Shown: positions 60,419-64,000 of the stretch, piece by piece | Layout of the letters: every line of letters begins with the position of its first letter | How positions within the stretch are numbered: position 1 is the first letter of the stretch | Source: JACPPO01 sp965262505 | GTDB lineage: Bacteria > Acidobacteriota > Vicinamibacteria > Vicinamibacterales > UBA2999 | Direction of reading: 5' to 3' | Assembly: GCA_965262505.1 (NCBI GenBank) | Contig: CBDHFM010000030.1 | Location: forward strand, 4,712,001 to 4,776,000 | DNA length: 64,000 nucleotides | The notes under the pieces: model-generated | What the model was told of the DNA's origin: nothing | Database searches by the model: none | What the model saw: the letters and a program-made list of their open reading frames with translations, nothing else | Position numbers and translations under genes: made by a program

Positions 60419-61923
60419 CCATCAATCTCCCACATTGGCCGGCCTTGGACGTCCTCTCGGCAGCACGGCGCAGCCGCGACGACCGAACGATGGGCGAGGC
60501 AGCATGGAACATCTTGGGCGATGTCGCTCAGCTTCCGGCTTGGAACGATGCGCTCGCCACGCTCGGGGACCGATACGTACCAGTCGAGAACCACCGTGTG
60601 ACCGAACAGACGCAAGCGCATCTTGAAGAATCCAGGCCGCTGCTTCGTGCTCTCGCTCGACACATAGCGGTTGAGACGAATCAGCCTGAACTATTCCACC
60701 GGATTGAAGAAGTGAGCCAAGGCCTAGAGGCCGATCCGGATTGGTCCACGCGATGGTGGCAAGTGCCATTCGCGTCCGTTCTCGACGTCTTGCGCACGGG
60801 CTATGCCGACATAGCGGGAATCGGGTGCCACCTGGAAGTGATCGAAGGCGCGAGAACCGCCGACGACCTGCGGGCCAGCTTCCAGCGACACGGCGTGGAG
60901 ATAGACCCTGATCCGTACGAGACCGCCGGTCGAAACCAAGAGCGGCTTGAGTACATGCTCGCTCACCTTCATGATCTACACCGAACCTGGGTGGAACTCC
61001 GCGCGTCGGCTGGGACTCCATCGACTCCTCCCGCACCACCGGTTCGCCTAAACGCGGCGGCGTACTTGCGTCTCTGGTCGAACCGCGAGTTAATCGAGCA
61101 GTCGCTTCGCACCATCGGAGACGACGAATTCGGCACTGCCTGCCACGGTTGTGTGAATCTTGAGGCGATACGTCAACAACTCGGCCTCACACCCGAAGCC
61201 ACTGAGCTTCGGCGTCGAGAGCGTCGTGAGCAGGAGCAGGAGGCGGAACGCCGCCGACGGACGTTTGATATCGCCGGTACGCCGTTCGAAGTTGGAACGA
61301 CGAGCTACGGTGCGTTGTTTGAGCGTCTCGACAGCCTCCGCGTCCCGGATGGACCCCGTGCCAGCAAGGACGAGTTCACGCCGCTGACGAAGGCGCGTCC
61401 GAGTGGCGGACGTTCTAGTGCACAGGGTAAAGTCAGGCCGACTACAGCGCCCCACCGGCCATCGGCGGATCTTCGCGATCTGGCAGGCATTGTCGGTGAG
61501 ATCTACGCCTACCGCTTTCTGCGCGCGGACTTCGGGAGCGATGTCGTGACTCGGGACGCGTGGGTTTCGGAGAACCGGCTGAAGGTTCTGCCGCTGGTAG
61601 AGGGAGAGCCGAATGACACTAGCGACAGCCACGGCTTCGATTTCCAATTTCGTCATCGTCGCAGGAAGTGGCACGTGGAGGTCAAGGCAACAATCGCAGA
61701 CGACCCGCAGTTCGAGCTCGGAATCAGTGAAATTAGGGCGGCGAATCGCCTCGCTCGAGAGAAAGGCGGGCGATGGCGAATTCTGCGCGTTCGGAACGTG
61801 CTGTCGGAACGGCCGGAGTTCGACTGGCTCCCCAATCCATTCGAAGAGGGCTTCAGGAAGCACTTTCGTCTGCACAGGGGCGGGATGCTCGTGTCCTACA
61901 CACCCAAGAGAAAGGCTCAGTAG
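60419..61923 (+). pseudogene. DUF3883-containing protein, N terminus removed by IS481-like element
   Basis: About 500 codons in one frame that emerges from the IS border (first internal start a TTG at 60445). The C-terminal domain is DUF3883: LAGIVGEIYAYRFLRADFG, then SHGFDFQFRHRRRKWHVEVK and ELGISEIRAANRLAREKGG. EVKAT with the upstream Asp gives a PD-(D/E)XK-like site. Such domains usually sit at the end of large sacsin/HSP90-ATPase-like proteins of defence islands, so the missing N terminus was probably the ATPase. The last two thirds could still be expressed. Confidence 0.7.
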
Positions 61924-62121
61924 CCGTGGTCGATGTCGGCATCGAACAGCACACCCGAGTACCGCACGGGGGTTCTGACGACCGTCAATCTGCGGCGGCG
62001 GCGTGACCTGGATTCTTACCGCCGAGACGTGGTGGAACGCCGTTGCGGCGCTTTCGGATCCTTCCGGATCCACGGACTCGAAGCATTCCAACCGTCTCTC
62101 CCGACGACTGCGCGGACACGA

Positions 62122-62246
62122 TGACGTTCGACCAGAACGTCCAGTTTTGGATGGTTATCGGGACGTGGATTGCAGGATTGGCAACACTCATGGCCGTGAC
62201 GCTAGGTTACCGTCGCCATGCCACACATCCTCGTGTGTTCCACTGA
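62122..62246 (+). CDS. Very small membrane protein or 5' gene fragment
   Basis: A frame from the ATG at 62122 with one clear transmembrane helix (FWMVIGTWIAGLATLMAVTL) followed by basic residues, running into the integrase scrap at about 62200. It may be the start of a longer membrane gene that was cut. 61924-62121 shows no supported gene. Confidence 0.35.
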
Positions 62247-62300
62247 GGTACTCGGCCCAGTCGTCCATCAGGCGGCGCCGACGCTCGCAGAGCGAGGACG
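62188..62300 (-). pseudogene. Third P4-type integrase C-terminal scrap
   Basis: The minus strand reads CERRRRLMDDWAEYLSGTHE, the extreme C terminus of P4-type integrases, and compares with FERRRRLMDDGPLP at 19465-19809. 62301-62607 has no supported gene. Confidence 0.6.
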
Positions 62301-62607
62301 AGGCGCAGCGCACGACGGAGCAGGCCAGCAGGCCGTCCACCATGGAGATAATCATCGTAGACTCCAAACATCGCCAGGCGGATGACGACGCCGAGGAGGG
62401 CTCGTGAGGCTCCTGTGGTACCGAACCTCGCTGATCATCTCCAATGACGACCACGGCTCGGCCGCAGCAACGGTACGATCACCGGCTCCGGGAGCTCGTC
62501 CACCGCACCGGCTCCGCTTCTAGCAGGCGGTGCCGGCTGGCTGCACACGTCTTGAAGGCCCTCTGAAAACTTGATTCATTTGCCAAGAATTCGGGCCTTC
62601 AAGACGT

Positions 62608-63465
62608 CTAGGCTGGCCGATACGACAGCAGGAAGCTGCGAACGTGGCGCACCGCCAGCGGAATCTTCTCCGGGGTGTCTTTCCAGGGGTACATGCTCAG
62701 TTGTCCGTTTGGCGCCAGCATCGCGCTCTCGATCGCGGCATCGTACGAATGTCCCGTGGTATCGTCCGGCAGGACGAGAACCGGCGTCTGACACTGCCTC
62801 ACGAAGTCGCGCGTCACCGTGAACACGAAGTCAGGGTTGGTGCGGAACAGTCGGTTCAGGAATTGGTCGGCCATTTGCGTCGTGATGTCGGGGCGCCGCT
62901 TGACCACTTCTGCACCCCACGAGTTGTTCTGACTCTCATACATGGCGTTCGGCAGCTCCGGTCGGAACCCGACCGGCTGCGCCGGCACGGCCGCGACCAC
63001 GCGATCTGGCGCCCGCTTGATGAGGTTCCAGATGAAGGGTCCCGCAATGCAGAAGCCGAGCACCATGAACCTGTCGATCCCCAGGTGATCCATCAGGCCG
63101 AGATGGTCGTCGGTGTAGGCATCCCACGGCCGGTCGACCTCAAGCGGGCCAGTGGACTGCCCGGCTGCGTGGCGCAAGTCCGCGTAGATACAGCGGAACT
63201 CTCCGCTGAACGCCTCGATCGTGCTAAAGGGATTGCCGCGACGGATGCCCGCGATCGTCGAGCCGTTCAACCCCCCGCCCGAGATGAGCAACAGCGGGAA
63301 GCCCGACCCTGTCTCCTCATAGCGGATGCGGACATTCCCCCTCTCGTAGAAGCGTCCGCTACCGTCATTGCTGCTCTGCCGCGCAAACAGCGCCGGCGGC
63401 GTAACGGCCATTGCCGCCGCCGCGGCGCCAGTCTTCAGAAGCTTGCGTCTGATCGGGTCCACCAT
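62608..63465 (-). CDS. Tat-exported alpha/beta hydrolase
   Basis: A 285-residue hydrolase with a twin-arginine signal (DPIRRKLLKTGAAAAAMAVT). The alpha/beta fold is visible: RYEETGSGFPLLLISGGGLN (oxyanion strand), DAYTDDHLGLMDHLGIDRFM, then the nucleophile elbow VLGFCIAGPFIWNLIKRAPD. The elbow reads G-F-C-I-A-G, so the nucleophile would be Cys. The C-terminal region (PVLVLPDDTTGHSYDAAIES) carries the acid and HVRSFLL the His. The ATG at 63465 lies right behind AGGAGGT, an unusually short spacing. 63466-63707 holds no supported gene. Confidence 0.8.
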   Translation of the reverse strand: MVDPIRRKLLKTGAAAAAMAVTPPALFARQSSNDGSGRFYERGNVRIRYEETGSGFPLLLISGGGLNGSTIAGIRRGNPFSTIEAFSGEFRCIYADLRHAAGQSTGPLEVDRPWDAYTDDHLGLMDHLGIDRFMVLGFCIAGPFIWNLIKRAPDRVVAAVPAQPVGFRPELPNAMYESQNNSWGAEVVKRRPDITTQMADQFLNRLFRTNPDFVFTVTRDFVRQCQTPVLVLPDDTTGHSYDAAIESAMLAPNGQLSMYPWKDTPEKIPLAVRHVRSFLLSYRPA

Positions 63466-63707
63466 ACCTCCTCTTCTCGGCCGTGTTTCGCCTCGATGAC
63501 ACAGCGATCGTCATCGGGGACCGGCTGAATCCCGGACTATAACGCAACCGAGGAACTATCCGCACGGCACTGTCACATTGAGACAGCGGCTGGCAGAGTA
63601 CGTCGATGACGAACCCACCGCCCAGCTTTCGCGGATACCGGTTTCCCTCTGAAATTATCAGTCACGCCGTCGGTACTCCCAAGGTGTCCTAAGACATGAG
63701 AACAGTG

Positions 63708-64000
63708 TCAGACCAGGAGCAGAACCGCTTTTACTTCCTCTGCCGTCGCTTCCCGAATGGCGTGTGCGTATAGCTGCACCTGCGTTTCGTAACGTTGCCG
63801 ATTATGGGCGAGCTCCCGGTCGGTTTTGAAATCAACGAGGATCCAGGTTGAGCCTTCTCGGAATGCCAGATCGATGACTCCTTCCCCCAGAGCCTCGTCT
63901 TCCAAACGCAGAAGGACCGGCGTTTCACGGCGGATATTGCCCTTGCGTGCGATATCGGCTGCACTTCGGAGGAGTTCATGGGTGAGAGCAGCCTCGACGG
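63708..64000 (-). CDS. AddA/UvrD-type helicase-nuclease, C-terminal nuclease domain (5' end outside window)
   Basis: The last 97 residues of a PD-(D/E)XK nuclease domain: TPVLLRLEDEALGEGVIDLA, then STWILVDFKTDRELAHNRQR and YETQVQLYAHAIREAT. GVIDLAF...VDFKTD is the active-site block (Asp, Asp-x-Lys) and YxxQVxLYAxA the following motif of RecB/AddA-type nucleases, which process DNA double-strand ends. The gene continues beyond position 64000. Confidence 0.8.
   Translation of the reverse strand, partial: VEAALTHELLRSAADIARKGNIRRETPVLLRLEDEALGEGVIDLAFREGSTWILVDFKTDRELAHNRQRYETQVQLYAHAIREATAEEVKAVLLLV

Noticed and set aside
1..64000. CRISPR array
   Set aside because: I looked for regularly spaced identical repeats of 25-40 bp; the only regular arrays are the contiguous 11-bp units, which have no spacers.

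Overview
The window is GC-rich bacterial DNA that is densely coding except where mobile elements have piled up. The gene content (Y-family polymerase, DUF6880, large soluble lytic transglycosylase, Tat-exported hydrolase, LuxR fragment) suggests a soil or sediment bacterium, perhaps Acidobacteriota-like. That placement is an impression from gene style only; no rRNA or other marker is present. The window reads as a heavily eroded accessory or defence island. I see mobile DNA of at least ten types: IS5, IS256, IS3, IS481-like integrase-core, IS1380, IS110, IS630, IS1-like, IS6 and probably IS200/IS605, plus tyrosine and serine recombinase remnants. Many cargo genes are cut by these elements.

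Layout: 1-1935 holds a Y-family DNA polymerase (partial) and an ICMT-like membrane methyltransferase. 2512-5395 holds a regulator/metallopeptidase pair (XRE plus ImmA/IrrE), two mini-genes (zinc ribbon, GIY-YIG-like), then a ubiquitin-like conjugation operon: Ubl ending in Gly, E2-like, JAB deconjugase, and an E1 cut after about 26 codons by an IS end. 5396-6891 is a graveyard of IS481, integrase and IS5 pieces ending in a MITE. 6892-14226 holds a truncated PD-(D/E)XK-like nuclease, a DUF433/DUF5615 toxin-antitoxin pair, and two large helicases (DEAD/DEAH COG1205-like and type III restriction Res-like) that are both decapitated at one integrase-core IS. 14354-21891 holds IS200-like, IS3 and IS5 elements, a RelE/HigA toxin-antitoxin pair, a broken YkvA gene, a DUF2971 gene, P4-integrase scraps and an unknown 235-residue gene.

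22155-29081 is the best preserved candidate defence operon: a frameshifted small gene, then DUF6361, a two-HKD phospholipase-D-like protein and a 1212-residue SNF2-like helicase, the last three overlapping end to start. 29110-38300 holds IS5 copies, a SprT-like metalloprotein, a lytic transglycosylase whose 3' end is replaced by a MITE, a DNA methyltransferase and a LuxR fragment between IS ends. 38344-40866 holds DUF6880 and SAM methyltransferase genes. 41330-42753 is a one-gene tyrosine-recombinase unit flanked by arrays of phased 11-bp repeats; the same kind of array sits inside both MITEs. 42785-56444 is IS256, IS110, IS1-like, IS5, IS630 and IS3 with remnants of an AlpA-coupled pair and a Rad50-like ATPase. 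56481-64000 holds IS1380, a DMT exporter, an IS481-like element, a DUF3883-type protein missing its N terminus, a Tat alpha/beta hydrolase and the C-terminal nuclease domain of an AddA/UvrD-type protein.

Taken together, the cargo (ubiquitin-like modification, nuclease/helicase sets, Rad50-like ATPase, DUF3883, DUF2971, toxin-antitoxin modules, orphan methyltransferase) is what one expects of an antiphage island. Only the DUF6361-PLD-helicase set still looks potentially functional as a multi-gene system.
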